Shown: positions 33,553-44,735, counted from the stretch's first letter. The stretch: DNA of 64,000 bases from Xiphophorus maculatus (GCF_002775205.1 NC_036453.1:8519103-8583102); one strand, 5' to 3'. Numbers and translations: made by a program. The notes: generated by a model from the letters alone, not told the origin.

Positions 33553-33645
33553 CCACTTCCTTCCTTCCTTCCTTCCTTCCTTCCTTCCTTCCTTCCTTCC
33601 TTCCTTCCTTCCTTCCTTCCTTCCTTCCTTCCTTCCTTCCTTCCT
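33553..33645. repeat. (TTCC)n microsatellite
   Basis: An uninterrupted CCTT tetranucleotide run of about 23 units. Confidence 0.98.
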
Positions 33646-33679
33646 CGGCTCATTTTAATTTATTAGGCTCAGGAATGAG

Positions 33680-33965
33680 GTAATTCATCGATTATTGAAA
33701 AATATCATCAACTAATTTAGTAATCAATTAATCGTTAACCAGAGTATAAACTCAAAAAAGCCCATTTGCTGAAGAATAACACACTCAGAACCGTAATTAA
33801 GCCAAAACTGTACAAAAGTATATATTTGCCTTTAGGATAAAAAACATTTGTCTGTAAAGGCGTTTTACCCAGAACTCATTAAAACTTTCAATTAATCACC
33901 TTTTGCTGTCAATTATTAATCAGTTAATGAAAAAAAGAACCAATTAATCTACAAAAACATCATGC
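33680..33965. repeat. dispersed ATTAATCGATTAAT-type repeat copy
   Basis: One of the most complete copies: TTCATCGATTATTGAAAAAT, ACTAATTTAGTAATCAATTA, GCCCATTTGCTGAAGAATAA, TTAGGATAAAAAACATTTG, ATTAATCACCTTTTGCTGTC and a final AACCAATTAATCTAC. Confidence 0.7.
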
Positions 33966-34739
33966 GTACACTAAAAAATGTTGCATTTTTTGGGAATAAC
34001 ATTTTTATTTTGTTATTTAAAAAAGGAATTGAATTATTTGTTTATTTCCATCTTTTAATGTCTTGTTAATATTGTTTTAAAAAGGCTAAAAGTGTTTAAA
34101 TAAAAAGTGAATGTCAAATTTTTTATCCAATTAGTCGCCTGAATAATCAATAGTATAATTATTTAACAAATTAACTGTCAGTTTCAGCCATAATCAGGTT
34201 TATTCAGGTTGATCGGATCTTATTTTCGGGGTATCAGAGTAATGGGGGTTGGATACAAACATAAACCACATTTTCTGATTTAATTAGTAAAAATGTCCTC
34301 CCGTTTGCTAAAGTTACTGATTACACCAAAAAAAAACACCTGCAGAGAATGAGAAGCAAATTGATGCTCGAAATCTGATCACATTGACTTTTTAACCACA
34401 AACTGAGGCATCAACAACAAATACATTTTATTTATTAATACCAGTCAATTCGTAGCATTTTCCTGATTAAATAAATTACCAACTACAATCATTGGGTCTC
34501 AGGATTATTTTCTGATCTCCAGGTGTCAAAATGTTATTTGAGATCATATTTATAGAGATTTAGAGAATTTATCAGATAATTCACACCATGCCTTCCTCCG
34601 GCAGTTTGACCTTATTTCAGCCTTTTGTCTGTCACAAAGTTCGTCGTGTCCTTCAGACGCTCTGAAAGACGTAAATCTGGTCTTGTGTGAAGCAACAACA
34701 ATGGTAAAGGAGGAAACAAACGTTAGGCGGTCACCTTGT

Positions 34740-34927
34740 TGCCCCTACCTGTGGACAGGTGAGGGGAGGGACACAGAGCCGGCCCCCGGATCGCAGATTA
34801 CGCTCGGCTTTGTCTCGCTCCGTTCCTCATTGTGCCAAAGTTCAGATCTCACAACAAACGGAGAAAGAAGACACTGAACTTCAGCTCAGGGTCAGCTTTC
34901 ACATTTATGAGGACGAGCTTTTCAGAG
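34740..34927 (+). promoter_or_regulatory. kcnj15: possible 5' UTR exon and promoter of kcnj15
   Basis: A GC-richer island (34750-34830) is followed by sequence ending TTTTCAGAG before a strong GTGAGT donor at 34928. A good acceptor (TGTCTGTTGCCAG) lies at 37001-37013, just upstream of the kcnj15 start codon. Vertebrate Kir genes often have an untranslated first exon and a single coding exon. The link is inference; no transcript evidence is available. Confidence 0.35.
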
Positions 34928-35311
34928 GTGAGTACAACACAGATTGATGAAGAAATGACTGATTATTAATTAACATGGCCGCCTGCAATGCTTCATGCTT
35001 TATCTACTCCTGAGGAAACGTGTCTAAACAGGAACGGTTTACGTGTGACAACTTCAGGACACATGAACTCATTTTATTTCTAATAATTCTGTGGAATAAC
35101 ATTCAGTTTGGTGATACTGACAAACTTGGATCGAAATAAAGAATCGCTACTTATATAGAAGTACTAAAAAGTATTTCATGTTTCTTATGTTTTTGATATT
35201 TTCGTCACTCTTCCATCTTTCAGGCCAACAAACAAAATTTGATATCAGACAAACAAAGTGAAAAAAGACAAAATACTGTTTTCAAATTATGGCTTCAATT
35301 ATTTAGGAGAA

Positions 35312-35705
35312 CACTGCAAAAACACAAAATCTTACCAAGTATTTTTTCTCTAGTTTCTAGAGCAAGTATCTTAGTTCACTTGAAATAAGACAAAACAAAC
35401 ATACAGGTAACTTTTCAGGAAGATAAAGGAGTTTATTTTAAGTCAATAATTTCTTAATTCTAATGGAAAAAGTTCCAGTTTCATTTGCAGATTATTTCAC
35501 TTAAAGCCTGGGAAAAATGTCACGTTATTTATAAATTATTTGTCAGTTTAATTAGAACTTTTGATCAATATTAAGAATTACTGATTAAAAACAAGCTCCT
35601 TCCTATCTTGCTGAAAAGTTAGTCATGAGTTAGTTTAGTCTCATTTCAAGTGAACTTGACCAACTAGACCAAAAATATCTGTTACTATTTTGTGTTTCTA
35701 CAGTG
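35312..35705. mobile_element. MITE with long terminal inverted repeats (394 bp)
   Basis: The left end is CACTGCAAAAACACAAAATC; the inverse of the right end is CACTGTAGAAACACAAAATA. The similarity continues inward through TCTAGTTT, AAGT, TTCACTTGAAAT(A/G)AGAC and TAACTTTTCAG(G/C)AAGATA, so the arms are about 120 bases with gaps. No coding capacity. Confidence 0.85.
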
Positions 35706-36454
35706 AAGAAACTTTCAAACCAAGTGAGAAAATAACGGACAGGTCAGAGTCTGTAATTCTGAATTGTTTATTTGCAGAATTGCTTTCTTCAGCCGCAGTG
35801 GAGGCTCTTTAAGCCACGACATCTCCATCATAACTCATTACTTTGACTAGGAAACTCCATAATCTTCATTCTGTTGCTTTTTTAGCCATTCATAGTTGGA
35901 TTTATGTTTTTAATGATTGTTCCACTGCGTAACTCAAGTTTACTTTAAGATAAAGACAAGCTTAAATTAGAAAATTAAAGAAAGCAGAATGGATGTTTGA
36001 AGCTCGGTGGTGGAGGAATGATGATCTGGGTTTGTTTTGACTTTGTCACTCTGATGAAACATGCAGCCATTATTTAATCCACAGCAGTTTCATGTTTTTT
36101 TGACTGACCTTCAGTTAACGAATTCTGTTTACGACACACCAATAACTCGCTTATTGGTCTCTAATATCATTTGTTAATTTTTAACTCAGTGGACCTTAGA
36201 TGAAAACTATGAAGGCTACAAGCTGGTTAATATTTTAGTCAAGCTGTATAAAATCGTTTTTTGCTTGGAACAAAAGTGCATGGAAGAGTTTCTGGATCCC
36301 ATCCATCCATTAGCTTAGCTTCAGGCTAACAGTGCTAACGTTAAATCAGGCTCAGTGATGGACGGATGTACTCTACCATTAAACCCTGTGGATTAAACAG
36401 CTGGAATTAGTTTGGTGATTTCACTTTGTTTAGTTGTTGGATTATTGTTTAATC

Positions 36455-36663
36455 CAGGAGTCTCAAACTCCAGTCCTTGAGGGCAGCAGTCCTGCAACTT
36501 TTAGATGTGCCTCTGCTGCACCACCTGAACAGAATAATGAGGTCATTAGCAAGGCTGGGAGAGCTGCTCTACACAAGCAGGAGGTAATTAAGCCATTTCA
36601 TTCCAGTGGCACATCTAAAAACTGTAGGACTGCGGCCCTTGAGGACTGGATTTGAGACCCCTG
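36455..36663. mobile_element. hAT-type MITE 2 (209 bp) with perfect 8-bp target duplication
   Basis: The left end is CAGGAGTCTCAAACTCCAGT; the inverse of the right end is CAGGGGTCTCAAATCCAGTC. Both flanks are GTTTAATC (36447-36454 and 36664-36671). The motif CTGCAACTTTTAGATG is shared with MITE 1, so the two are related. Confidence 0.92.
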
Positions 36664-37081
36664 GTTTAATCCCTTACATCACAATTCAAACATTTTAAAT
36701 CATTCCAAATGTCTTCATATGTTTTTGCTTTCATGCATTCTGATCTGGTCCTGATCAATAAATGTCGAGGTTTCCTGAAGGTTTTCCTTCAGAACTGATT
36801 TCGCTCAGCATTCACTGAACAGTCCACAGACTGGAGACAGAAAATCTTTCAATACCTGCATAAAGTCACGATTAATTTAATGAAGACTTTCAAAGATTAG
36901 AAGAGAATCTGGATCTCTGGAAGCAAAACATGCAGAAATGACTGAAGACTTCGGCAATTACAGAAAAACAGTTTTAGAATATTAATCTTATTTCTGTTTG
37001 TGTCTGTTGCCAGCTCTTTAATCTGCAATGCGCCAATAAAACCTCTGCAGTTACAGCCAATTCTTGTTGAAACAAAGCATC

Positions 37082-38077
37082 ATGGTCAACAGGAAGTCAG
37101 AGGTCCAGCGAAGGATCGTGTCCAAAGACGGTCACAACAATGTTCAGATCGACAACGTGGAAGGAATGGTCAAGCTCTACCTGCACGACATCTGGACGAC
37201 GGTGGTGGACATGAAGTGGCGCTACAAGCTCACTCTGTTTGCCTCCACCTTCGTCATGACCTGGTTCATCTTTGGAGTCTTCTTTTTCTTCATCGGCATG
37301 GGGAACGGAGATTTTGACACTTGGCGCAATTCTACCCACACACCCTGCGTGATGCAAGTGGAAACTCTCACCGGAGCCTTCCTGTTCTCTCTGGAATCGC
37401 AGACCACCATAGGTTACGGTTTCCGGCACATCACTGAAGAGTGTCCTCTGGCGATCTTCACGCTGGTGGCTCAGCTCGTCACCACCGGTCTGGCTGAGAT
37501 CTTTGTCACCGGTGCCTTTCTGGCCAAACTGGCCCGACCCAAGAAGCGAGCAGAAACGATAAAGTTCAGCCAGGTGGCGGTGATCTGCAGGCACCAAGGC
37601 AAGCTGTGTCTGATGGTGAGAGTGGCCAACATGAGGAAGAGTCTGCTGATTCAATGCCAGCTCACCGGAAAGCTGTTTAAGTCCAATGTGACAGAAGAAG
37701 GAGAGAAGACGCAGATCCACCAGAGCTCCGTAGATTTCTACATGGACACCAGTGGAGACTGTCCGTTCCTGATCCTCCCGCTCACCTTCTATCACATTAT
37801 CGATGAGAAGAGCCCATTGGCAGGACTGACCCCAGAAACCCTTAGCAACCGAAACTTTGAGCTGCTCATAACGCTCAACGGCACCATGGAGTCGACCGCG
37901 GCCACGTGCCAGAGCCGCACCTCCTACGTCCCTCAGGAGATCCTGTGGGGCTACGAGTTCACACAGGTGCTGTTCAGCTCCTCCAACTGCCGCTACGTTG
38001 TTGATTTCAACTTTTTTGACAAAGTACAAGCGAGCAACGACCCCACCTTCCCTGGCAGCAGCACAGGAAAGAAATAA
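37082..38077 (+). CDS. kcnj15: KCNJ15 (Kir4.2), inward-rectifier K+ channel, single coding exon
   Basis: Kir4.2 is a plasma-membrane K+ channel of epithelia, pancreas and brain that assembles as a tetramer, often with Kir5.1. The frame encodes 331 residues from ATG at 37082; upstream in-frame sequence has no ATG. Seen: N-terminal [17 protein letters not shown]; slide helix [17 protein letters not shown]1 about residues 50-73; extracellular loop with N-glycosylation motif NST at 83; filter TIGYG at 109-113; M2 about 122-150 with Glu139 at the rectification-controller position; RPKKRAETI just after M2, the PIP2-binding region; cytoplasmic domain with [15 protein letters not shown]. The closest family member by eye is KCNJ15 ([21 protein letters not shown]-like M1) rather than KCNJ10, 1 or 16. 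The protein ends at SSTGKK, about 40 residues short of the human C-terminus, and lacks its PDZ-ligand-like tail. Confidence 0.93.
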   Translation: MVNRKSEVQRRIVSKDGHNNVQIDNVEGMVKLYLHDIWTTVVDMKWRYKLTLFASTFVMTWFIFGVFFFFIGMGNGDFDTWRNSTHTPCVMQVETLTGAFLFSLESQTTIGYGFRHITEECPLAIFTLVAQLVTTGLAEIFVTGAFLAKLARPKKRAETIKFSQVAVICRHQGKLCLMVRVANMRKSLLIQCQLTGKLFKSNVTEEGEKTQIHQSSVDFYMDTSGDCPFLILPLTFYHIIDEKSPLAGLTPETLSNRNFELLITLNGTMESTAATCQSRTSYVPQEILWGYEFTQVLFSSSNCRYVVDFNFFDKVQASNDPTFPGSSTGKK

Positions 38078-38628
38078 TTGAAACAAGACTGAGAGGAAAT
38101 TGTGGAAGCTGTTAGTTTTACAGTGCTGTGATCTTTCATGTCACATTAATTTTCTATGTCTTGGTCATAGTCTTACGTAAGAAAAGACAAAATCAGTAAG
38201 AGGTTTCTTACTCTTAGTTTATTTTGGTTTGATCAGAGGTTTTAATCTGTCATATCTTAGAGCAAATGAGTAGAGGCATAACAAAGGGAACCAAAGTTTT
38301 CAGATAAGAAACTGATACCCCATAATTTGAGTAGATGTGTATAAAACTGTTTGTTTACAGTTAGTAAATCAATGCAAGAAAGGGAACTTATACAAAATGG
38401 AGGAAATGAAGTGTTGAAGAGGCAAATTGAGCCTGAGGTAGTTATCACACCAACTCTGTTTTAGAACGTAAAAATGACCTGATTGTCAAACCAAATCTTT
38501 TAGCAGACTGTTTGTTTCTTCACTAATCTGAATACAATATATCTTTTTCAAACTGTGAATTCTGTCATTTAATATTTTATTTTGAACTGTATGGCTGTTT
38601 GCCGAAAGCCAGGTGATTTTTTTTTTAA

Positions 38629-38634
38629 ATTAAA
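38629..38634 (+). promoter_or_regulatory. kcnj15: weak candidate polyadenylation signal (ATTAAA) of kcnj15
   Basis: ATTAAA about 550 bases after the stop codon, just after a T-run. It is one of several AT-rich candidates and is not distinctive. Confidence 0.25.
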
Positions 38635-39167
38635 GCATCAAATAATATTTCTCTTCGTGGTGCAAACAAGTATGATCACCAGTAGGCCTTAGGCTGAGTT
38701 CAACTTGTATTCAATAGTCAGAATTTCCTTGATCCATATAGGAAAAATCAAAGGGAAAACCTGCAAAGATGGGATTCCAACCTGGAAACCAGAAAGTCCC
38801 CGAGTTCAAATTCAATATGGCTGCCGTTCAAGTAAAACAAACAGAAAGATGGAGAAATAAAACACTTTTGTGCTTTTCTGATTGGTTCTCCATGAAACAG
38901 TGGCTGACAAAAACATAAAAATGTACAGCATTTATCTGTGGACACATTGTTTTTGTATTTGAACGCACAAAATAGAGACAAATATGTTCTGATTAGCTTG
39001 TATTGCTAACCGGAGTTAGCTGAAGGACAAAGCAGGTCCAAGCTGCCGCTAACTGTCACCTTCTGTTGTGGCAACACCGAGCTGCAGCTGCTGGGCGTCT
39101 GTATCTGGTCCAAACAGTCCGAGTCACAAACAGCCGCTGCCTGTCCGACTGCTTGGCGAGAGAAAAG

Positions 39168-39604
39168 GAAGGGAAGGGAAGGAAGTGAAGGAAGGGAGGG
39201 GAAGGGAAGGGAAGGGAAGGGAAGGGAAGGGAAGGAAAGGGAAGGGAAGGGAAGGGAAGGGAAGGGAAGGGAAGGGAAGGGAAGGGAAGGGAAGGGAAGG
39301 GAAGGGAAGGGAAGGGAAGGGAAGGGAAGGGAAGGGGAGGGGAGGGGAGGGTAGGGAAGGGAAGGGAAGGGAAGGGAAGGGAAGGGAAGGGAAGGGAAGG
39401 GAAGGGAAGGGAAGGGAAGGGAAGGGAAGGGAAGGGAAGGGAAGGGAAGGGAAGGGAAGGACGGAAGGAAGGAAGGAAGGGAAGGGAAGGAAGGGAAGCG
39501 AAGGGAAGGACGGAAGGAAGGGAAGGGAAGCGAAGGGAAGGGAAGGGAAGGGAAGGGAAGGGAAGGGAAGGGAAGGGAAGGGAAGGGAAGGGAAGGGAAG
39601 GAAG
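39168..39604. repeat. (GGGAA)n pentanucleotide array, about 440 bp
   Basis: Near-perfect GGGAA repeats with variant patches (GGGGA near 39335-39352, GGAA near 39463-39480, and GCGAA units). One strand is purely purine. Both strands are open in all frames, so long KGREGKGREGK- or PSLPFPSLPF-type frames appear; none is a gene. Confidence 0.98.
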
Positions 39605-40139
39605 GCCGGAGCGGGAAAAACGAACAACACACATAGAAACATGACGGATTTGGGCATAAACTGGTATGTGAATAGTTTGGATGGAAACGGAGATAGGAAA
39701 TGAGAAAGACTTGGATGTTGTGACTTCTTTACACTTATTTGTTGTTAAGTATAATTTGCATGATAAGTAACTGATTTACAATTATATTATACGTATATAT
39801 ATGTATGTATATTGTATGTTAAGCATAATTTACATGACGATTATTATTAATTGAATTGTACATAATTACAAAAGCTGAAGTGAAACATTGAAGTGCGAGG
39901 CATGATTTATTTGGATAGAGGAAGTCTTTTATTTTGAAGAATACTTAACAGGATGTGGTTCTGTCTTTTGTCACTGTCTTGCTTCTGTTGATTTGGTTGC
40001 TAGGTAACGAACAGCTGTCGCCGTTTTCTCAATAAACTGAACAGATATGTTCAGACATCCGAGCTTCCGTATTGGTTGAACAAGTTTTCACTCCGTAACA
40101 ACAGATTCTGAAATAAAACAGGTGAAGGAAAGGAAATGG

Positions 40140-42000
40140 GTCAGAACCGGAAGGAAGTACTTCAGAAGAAGAAAGGAGAGTTAGGAGGAAAATTGTGAGG
40201 GAGGAATTGAAAATAATATTAAAACTTAAGAACGAGGAAGAACAGGATAACATCTGCCCCATTGTGGTGTCAGGAGACATAAAAAAGAAAATTGGAGATG
40301 TTGAAATGGTAAAGATTTTGAGAGATGGAAACCTATTGGTAGTTTGCAAAAAGGAAGAACAAAAGAATAAGGCTTTAAATGTGGATAATATCTATATAAA
40401 AAAAACTGTGTTGGAGAAAAGAATCATGGGAGAAGATAAAAAATAGAGGAGTGATTTATGGGATCCCTCTAGATGAAGATCTTGATAAAATTAAGAGAAA
40501 TATTGTTGCAAAAGTGAATAACCTGGAGAAATTGTCAAAAACAATTAATGGAGAAAAAGCAGGAAGTTTGTTGATCCTCATTGAATTTGAAGAAAAAGAG
40601 TTGCCAAAAAACATCAAAATAGGTTTTCTCAGTTTTCAGATCAGGCCTTATATCCCTCCACCACTTTGTTGTTTCAAATGTCAAGGGTCACAAAGGACAC
40701 AGAGCAGCAGTTAGGAAAGGGAAGCAGAGATGTCCAAAATGTGAAGATCACAAAGTACGATGACACCAGGTGACCTTTGACCCCATCCAATCACTGAACA
40801 GATGCTTAGAACAGATAAATGTGTGGATGTGCCAAAACGTTTTCCAGCTGAACAGAAACAAAACTGAAGTTATTATTTTTTGACCTAAAGAGGAACAATC
40901 TAGAGTTATAGATCTAGAGTCAATGCACAGCTTCAGTTATCAAACTAAAAACCAGCGATCAGCCAGAAACCTGGGAGTAGTGATGGACTCTGACCTGAAC
41001 CTCCAGAGCCACATAAAGACAGTTACAAAGTCGGCCTTCTATCACCTGAAGAACATTTCCAGGATTAAAGGACTAATGTCTCAGCCAGATCTAGAGAAAC
41101 TCATCCATGCCTTCATCTTCAGTCGTATTGATTATTGCAACAGCGTCTTCACAGGTCTGTCCAACAAATCAATCAAACAGCTGCAGCTGATCCAGATGCT
41201 GCTGCTGGCGTTCTGACTAAAACCAGGAAGATAGAGCACATAACACCAGTTTTAAAGTCCCTCCACTGGCTCCCTGTAGCTCAAAGAATAGACTTTAAAA
41301 TACTGTTGTTAGTTTATAAATCACTGAACGGCTTAGCACCACAATACATTAAAGATCTGCTGCTGTTGTATCAACCTTCCAGACCTCTCAGGTTCTGGTT
41401 CTGGTTCTGCTCTGCATCCCCAGAACCAGAACCAAACGAGGAGAAGAAGCTTTCAGCATCTATGCACCACAAATTTGGAACAAACTTCCAGAAAACTGTA
41501 AAACAGCTGAAACACTGACTTCTTTTAAATCTCAACTAAAAACCCACCTGTTTAGGATTGTATTTGAAATGTAATCAATTACAAATTTATTGATGGAACT
41601 TGACTTAATGCTGTGTTTTGATTATTGATTCTATGTTGCTTTGTGATTCTGTGTTTGATATGATGTAAAGCACTTTGAAATGCCTTGCTGCTGAAATGTG
41701 CTATACAAATAACATTTGATTTGATTTTGATTTGAAATTAGAAGAATGTAAAGAAGCACAAGAAAAATGTGACTGTGGAGGGAAACAGAGTTACGTATGG
41801 AGGATGTGAAATAAGGAAGAGGGCAAAAGAAATCATACGGATTAAAACGAGTAAAACCATAAGCTATGCAGAAGCAGATAAAAATGTGAAGGAACAGAAA
41901 ACAAGACAAATTGAACAAACAGTGAGTCAAATTTCACAGCAAAGCAAAGTACAGTCAGAAGAAAACATCACAATATCAGCAGAAAAACTTTTGAAGTAAA
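40140..42000 (+). mobile_element. non-LTR retrotransposon ORF1 (Gag-like), split by a nested LINE
   Basis: Positions 40195-40714 encode an RRM-like ORF1 (IGDVEMVKILRDGNLLVVC; GVIYGIPLDEDLDKIKR) with an in-frame stop at 40444-40446. This is followed by the start of a CCHC knuckle (PPPLCCFKCQG). The knuckle region is interrupted after about 40770. It resumes at about 41740 with a frameshifted CDCGGK- or VTYGGCEIRKRAKEI and SYAEADK, the normal continuation of such ORF1 proteins. The interval 40771-41735 is an L2-like LINE. The ORF1 remnant is inactive. Confidence 0.82.
40771..41735 (+). mobile_element. L2-like LINE 3' fragment nested in LINE ORF1
   Basis: RT C-terminal region: RNLGVVMDSDLNLQSHIKTV, IKGLMSQPDLEKLIHAFIFS, RIDYCNSVFTGLSN, then in another frame HITPVLKSLHWLPVAQRIDF, LNGLAPQYIKDLL. 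At least one frameshift separates the two frames (near 41200). The 3' end is GATTTGATTTTGATTTG, the usual short ATTTG-type tail of teleost L2 elements. Confidence 0.9.
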
Positions 42001-42059
42001 TTTTTTTTCTAGAATTGTTTTGGCAGAAATTTACTCCGTCTTTCCTTTTCTATCTACAA

Positions 42060-43290
42060 TGGTAGAATCGTAGAAATCCGACTTCTGAGGATGTTCCAGT
42101 TAGATTTTCCAAGCAAAACTGGAACTCGGCCCGGTACCCCATACTCCCGGAGAACCCCACCGAGCTCCCCGAGGGACATGGTCAAACGCCTTCTCCAAGC
42201 CCACAAAACACATGTAGACTGGTTGGGCGAACTCCCAGAATCCTCCAGGACCCTGCCGAGGGTGTAGAGCTGGTCCAGTGTTCCACGACCAGAACCAGAA
42301 CCACCCTGCTCTTCCTGAATCCGAGGTTCGACTATCCGACGGACCCTCCTCTCCAGGACCCCTGAATAGACCTTGCCAGGGAGGCTTAAGAGTGTGACCC
42401 CTCTATAATTAGAGCACACCCTCCGGTCCCCCTTTTTGAACAGGGGGACCACCACCCCAGTCTGCCAATCCAGGGGAACTGCCCCCGATGTCAATGCAAT
42501 ATTGCAGAGTCGCGTCAGCCAACACAACCCTACAACATCCAGAGCCTTAAGGAACTCCGGGCGGATCTCATCCACCCCCGGAGCCTTGCCACCAAGGAGC
42601 TTTTTAACCACCTCGGCGACCTCGCCCCCAGAGATTGGAGAGCCCAACCCAGAGTCCCCAGGCTCAGCTTCCTCAATGGAAGGCATGTTGGTGGGATTGA
42701 GGAGGTCTTCGAAGTACTCTGCCCACCGGCCCACAACATCCCGAGTAGAGGTCAGCAGCACACCATCCCCACTACAAACAGTGTTGGTGCCGTACTGCTT
42801 CCCCCCCCTGAGACGCCGGGTGGTGGACCAGAATCGCCTCGAAGCCGTACGGAAGTCTTTCTCCATGGCCTCTCCAAACTCCTCCCACGTCCAAGTTTTT
42901 GCCTCAGCAACCACCCGAGCCGCATGCCGCTTCGCCCGCCATTACCCATCAGCTGCTTCCGGAGTCCTACAGGCCAAAAAGGCCCGGTAGGACTCCTTCT
43001 TCAGCCTGACGGCATCCCTCACCGAAGGTGTCCACCAACGGGTTCGAGGGTTACCGCCGCGAGAGGCACCGACAACCTTGCGGCCACAACTCCGATCGAC
43101 CGCCTTGACAATGGAGGCACGGAACACGGTCCACTCTGACTCCATGTCCCCCACCTCCTCCGGAACGTGTTCAAAGTTTTGCCGGAGATGGGAGTTAAAG
43201 CTCCGCCTCACAGGGGATTCCGCCAGACGTTCCCAGCAGACCCTCACAACACGTTTGGGCCGCCAGGTCTGACCGGCAGTTTACCCAGCC
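42060..43290 (-). mobile_element. non-LTR retrotransposon RT fragment (RTE-like), minus strand
   Basis: Two minus-strand frames (43247-42942 and 42914-42054) encode pre-RT sequence (FRASIVKAVDRSCGRKVVG; RGGNPRTRWWTPSVRDAV) and RT (WAEYFEDLLNPTNMPSIEE; LLGGKAPGVDEIRPEFLKAL; VVVPLFKKGDRRVCSNYRGV; GTLDQLYTLGRVLE). A frameshift lies near 42930. The catalytic block and C-terminus are missing. It is GC-richer than its surroundings. The clade name is tentative. Confidence 0.85.
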
Positions 43291-43369
43291 ACAGTGAATC
43301 AATTAGAACAGGATTTCTGATGAGGCTCATTGGTCAGGTTAAAGGTAGTTTTTGAAAATAACAATCTTT

Positions 43370-43920
43370 ATGCAGAAATTAAAGCATTGTATTCATAGTA
43401 AATTGTATTAAAGCACAATTTATGGTACTTTCACGTACTTTTTTGGAACAACTTAAGTTACACTTACTATACTTTAAGTATTTTGCTTTTTATGTAATTT
43501 AAACATGCTTGATTAGTATATTTTGAGTGTACTATTTTTGTGATTGAATTACATTTAAAATATACTTAGAATGTATTTTCAGTATATTGGCATTACATAT
43601 TTTATATATTAGTAGTGTGATTACAGTTTGCTACAATTACACTGTGGTTTATTATAATTGCTAATGAAGCAACTTTTTAGTTACTTAATGTCTTTTATTA
43701 TTCTGCGTTGCCACTTTGTACACACACTGAAGACTGCAAATATACAGTATATGACTCCCAAAACACAGTAAACTTTAAATTGTGCTTTAATACAATTTAG
43801 ATACTATTAAAATACACTAAGCACAAAATTAGTTGTTCCAAAATGTCCCACTTTAAGTTAACTAAAGTGAACTTGGACTATACTCATGATTAGTCTGACT
43901 CAAAGTATGCTCAAATTTAA
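43370..43920. repeat. AT-rich segment with dispersed inverted motifs
   Basis: GTATTAAAGCACAATTTA at 43408 recurs inverted at about 43780, and TTTTGGAACAACT at 43441 recurs inverted at about 43832. The motif order is not a simple terminal repeat. It resembles teleost palindromic MITEs built of TACTTTAAGT-type sequence, but I could not define its ends. Confidence 0.45.
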
Positions 43921-44244
43921 CAGTATATTTATTTTTCACCAGGAATGTAATTCTCCCCATCAGTCTTCAAGCTGCTACCAGCAACAAGTTGATTATTTTT
44001 GAAGATTTTCTGTAGATATTTTTCACTATTGCTGTTTTTGGTTGTTTCTCTGTTTGTGCTCGTCTGGAAGGAAATCAATCTGCTTGGTTTCCGCAGCAAC
44101 TGCTTGTCATTTGAAACTTTGGACCGAGTTAAAAACAAAGTGGGGCCATCTAGTGGACAGAACGTGCAATTAAGGAATGAGAACTTCGAAATGAGGGATT
44201 TCATAAACCATTAAAAAAAATCAGACTCTGATAATTAAATGTTA

Positions 44245-44250
44245 TTTATT
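44245..44250 (-). promoter_or_regulatory. smg8: candidate polyadenylation signal of smg8
   Basis: AATAAA on the minus strand, 486 bases beyond the smg8 stop; several AATAAA-like variants overlap here. Confidence 0.45.
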
Positions 44251-44735
44251 TACAAAAATGAGAACATAAATCAAAAACCAAACTAAACATTTTTAACTGA
44301 TGAATCTGCATGATACACATGTTGCATTTCTGTTCTGAAACCTATGAAGCCAACAGGAATCCCTGATTGAACAAAAAACATGCACAGCACCCCCTACTGG
44401 AAATTACATTTCCCATTTTCAAATTCTCCAGAAAACTTAATTGTTAAAGTTAGAAAAGATATTAAATGTACATAAATCTGGTTTCCTTCAACAACTTACA
44501 AACAGTCGAAAACCTCAACAATCAAACTCTGATTTTCGGAGCTCATCAGCTTTGCTTTAGAAATCACTGCAGCATAAAGAGACGCACTAAAGGCCATTTG
44601 GTCATGATAGCTCGCATTAGCACGTAAATGATGATGCTTCCATTCTTCAGAAATGAACCTGTGTGCATCTTAAAATCCCAGACTGGATTCTGGCGCCTGG
44701 TTGGCCGTGCCGACAGCGCCGCGGGTCACTGAGGG

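Larger units (their letters stand above)
32185..37013. other. intergenic region, vps26c to kcnj15
   Basis: This 4.8-kb region holds a short ATAGATAG tail near 32410 with following sequence that may be a LINE 3' end, a TTCC microsatellite, one dispersed AT-rich repeat copy, two MITEs, and a possible kcnj15 5' UTR exon. I see no DYRK1A or KCNJ6 exon. Short open frames at 32818-33137 look like noise. Confidence 0.6.
38078..44735. other. repeat-rich intergenic region, kcnj15 to smg8
   Basis: This 6.7-kb gap between kcnj15 and the smg8 stop contains the kcnj15 3' UTR, the GGGAA array, LINE ORF1 debris with a nested L2-like LINE, an inverted LINE RT fragment, an AT-rich palindromic segment and the smg8 3' UTR. 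I find no further host gene. It marks the border between the 21q22-like and 17q22-like gene blocks. Confidence 0.65.

Noticed and set aside
37064-37081. Upstream start for kcnj15 giving six extra residues (LKQSI)
   Set aside because: The codon at 37064 is TTG, not ATG; the first in-frame ATG is at 37082.
37097-38086. 329-codon minus-strand frame opposite kcnj15
   Set aside because: Antisense shadow of the conserved kcnj15 coding exon; the plus strand shows full Kir channel motifs.
39006-39703. Open frames of about 180-210 codons, PSLPFPSLPF- and GREGKGREGK-type
   Set aside because: These come from the GGGAA array, which has no stops in any frame on either strand; no gene-like sequence surrounds it.
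42436-43355. Plus-strand frames up to 184 codons
   Set aside because: Antisense of the LINE RT fragment, which is clearly readable on the minus strand.
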